This document shows, one piece after another, positions 63,395-64,000 of a DNA stretch of 64,000 bases. The translations under genes were made by a program, and so were the position numbers. The stretch lies in NCBI RefSeq assembly GCF_000981765.1, contig NZ_CP010975.1, positions 930,001 through 994,000 on the forward strand. The letters are read 5' to 3'. The first letter of the stretch is position 1. Each line of letters opens with the position of its first letter. The notes beneath the pieces were generated by a model, which made no database searches, was not told the DNA's origin, and was given only the letters and a program-made list of their open reading frames with translations. Source of the stretch: Kangiella geojedonensis (GTDB lineage Bacteria > Pseudomonadota > Gammaproteobacteria > Enterobacterales > Kangiellaceae).

Positions 63395-64000
63395 CTAGAT
63401 AACCTCACCTGCTCGCACAATCTTCATCGCGTTAGTGCCACCTAAAGTCCCCATGGAGTCGCCTTTGGTGATGATTACCAGGTCGCCATGTTGTACATGA
63501 CCATGAGTGATTAACTCGTCCACAGCTAAGCGGTTGACGTCATGACGTGCCAGTACGGTAGGATCGAACTCTAAAGCTTCAACACCACGGTATAAAGACA
63601 CTTTACGCAAAGTCTGGTTACTGCGACTGAGAGCAAAAATAGGTATGCCCGAACGGATTCGCGATAACCACAGGGCTGTAGAGCCTGACTCTGTTAAAGC
63701 GACAATCGCTTTTACGCCTTTCAAGTGGTTGGCGCTATACATAGCTGCCATCGCGATAGTTTCATCAATACGCTCAAACTCAATATCAATACGATGATTT
63801 GAGGTTTTGGCGAGAGACTGATTTTCAGCGCCTTGGCAAACATTTGCCATGGCATCAACAGTACGTGCTGGATTATCACCTGTCGCTGTTTCTGCGCTAA
63901 GCATGACCGCATCAGTGCCGTCTAAAATAGCATTGGCCACATCAAACACTTCGGCACGCGTTGGGATAGGGTTGTGAATCATGCTTTCCATCATCTGGGT
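63395..64000 (-). CDS. pyk: Pyruvate kinase, C-terminal part
   Basis: Only the last 201 residues lie in the window; the gene enters from the right edge. The visible part holds the domain-A end [41 protein letters not shown], a pyruvate kinase hallmark, and the C-domain ([48 protein letters not shown]). It makes ATP and pyruvate from PEP and ADP. Which pyruvate kinase type it is cannot be told from this end. Confidence 0.93.
   Translation of the reverse strand, partial: TQMMESMIHNPIPTRAEVFDVANAILDGTDAVMLSAETATGDNPARTVDAMANVCQGAENQSLAKTSNHRIDIEFERIDETIAMAAMYSANHLKGVKAIVALTESGSTALWLSRIRSGIPIFALSRSNQTLRKVSLYRGVEALEFDPTVLARHDVNRLAVDELITHGHVQHGDLVIITKGDSMGTLGGTNAMKIVRAGEVI

Noticed and set aside
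1-64000. CRISPR arrays, rRNA or tRNA genes, prophage or insertion sequence
   Set aside because: No regularly spaced repeats, no transposase or phage structural genes and no recognisable tRNA or rRNA sequence were seen by eye; a covariance-model search was not possible.

Overview
The window looks like chromosomal DNA of a free-living, probably marine, gammaproteobacterium. The gene set (AcnD/PrpF methylcitrate cycle, TusBCDE, TrhO, SrkA, ArfB, GlyGly-CTERM protein, many secreted peptidases) resembles Kangiella-like Oceanospirillales. This placement is inferred from gene content only; no rRNA gene, tRNA gene or CRISPR array was seen. Both ends cut genes: a Nudix hydrolase (nudL-like) at the left and pyruvate kinase at the right.

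Layout. 0-16 kb: nudL'-pabB (minus), then a propionate block: class I fumarase, prpB, prpC, acnD, prpF and, after an insertion, prpD. The gaps hold conspicuous palindromes. The insertion carries an AT-rich P-loop ATPase (Sll1717-like), a Vgb-type beta-propeller protein and an FAD oxidoreductase. 15.5-26.7 kb: flavin reductase, SDR, ExoD, pseudouridine synthase, small lipoprotein, a Fur-box-controlled TonB receptor with a PepSY protein, GNAT, gamma-glutamyltransferase, a DUF900 hydrolase and a membrane protein. 27-36 kb: a secreted orphan, a TPR membrane sensor-like protein divergent from a DUF4407 protein, an MFS transporter coupled to a Cys-rich regulator, an M3 peptidase lipoprotein, and a 26-residue membrane microprotein with its own signals. 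36-46 kb: housekeeping and stress genes (COG3146, SRPBCC, DUF502, SulP, SrkA, NlpC/P60, GIY-YIG, YgjP, TrhO, ArfB, PspC, peroxiredoxin, MlaC). 46-57 kb: tusDCBE lies between two secreted DUF11-type proteins that end at the same motif; then an M49-like peptidase, a flavin reductase, a GlyGly-CTERM protein, a broken parvulin gene and a CBM9-like outer membrane protein. 57-63 kb: a divergent cluster of three HpcH/CitE-type lyases, an AMP-forming acyl-CoA ligase and a MaoC hydratase.

How genes may work together. The methylcitrate genes oxidise propionyl-CoA to pyruvate and succinate, and the fumarase sits one step downstream of succinate. The right-hand lyase/ligase/hydratase cluster has the parts to activate, hydrate and cleave a branched dicarboxylic acid, possibly releasing propionyl-CoA or acetyl-CoA. 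This link is inference. TusBCDE and TrhO both act on tRNA U34. The most promising leads are the right-hand catabolic cluster, the lone AT-rich ATPase in the prp block, the 26-residue microprotein, and the paired DUF11 proteins.
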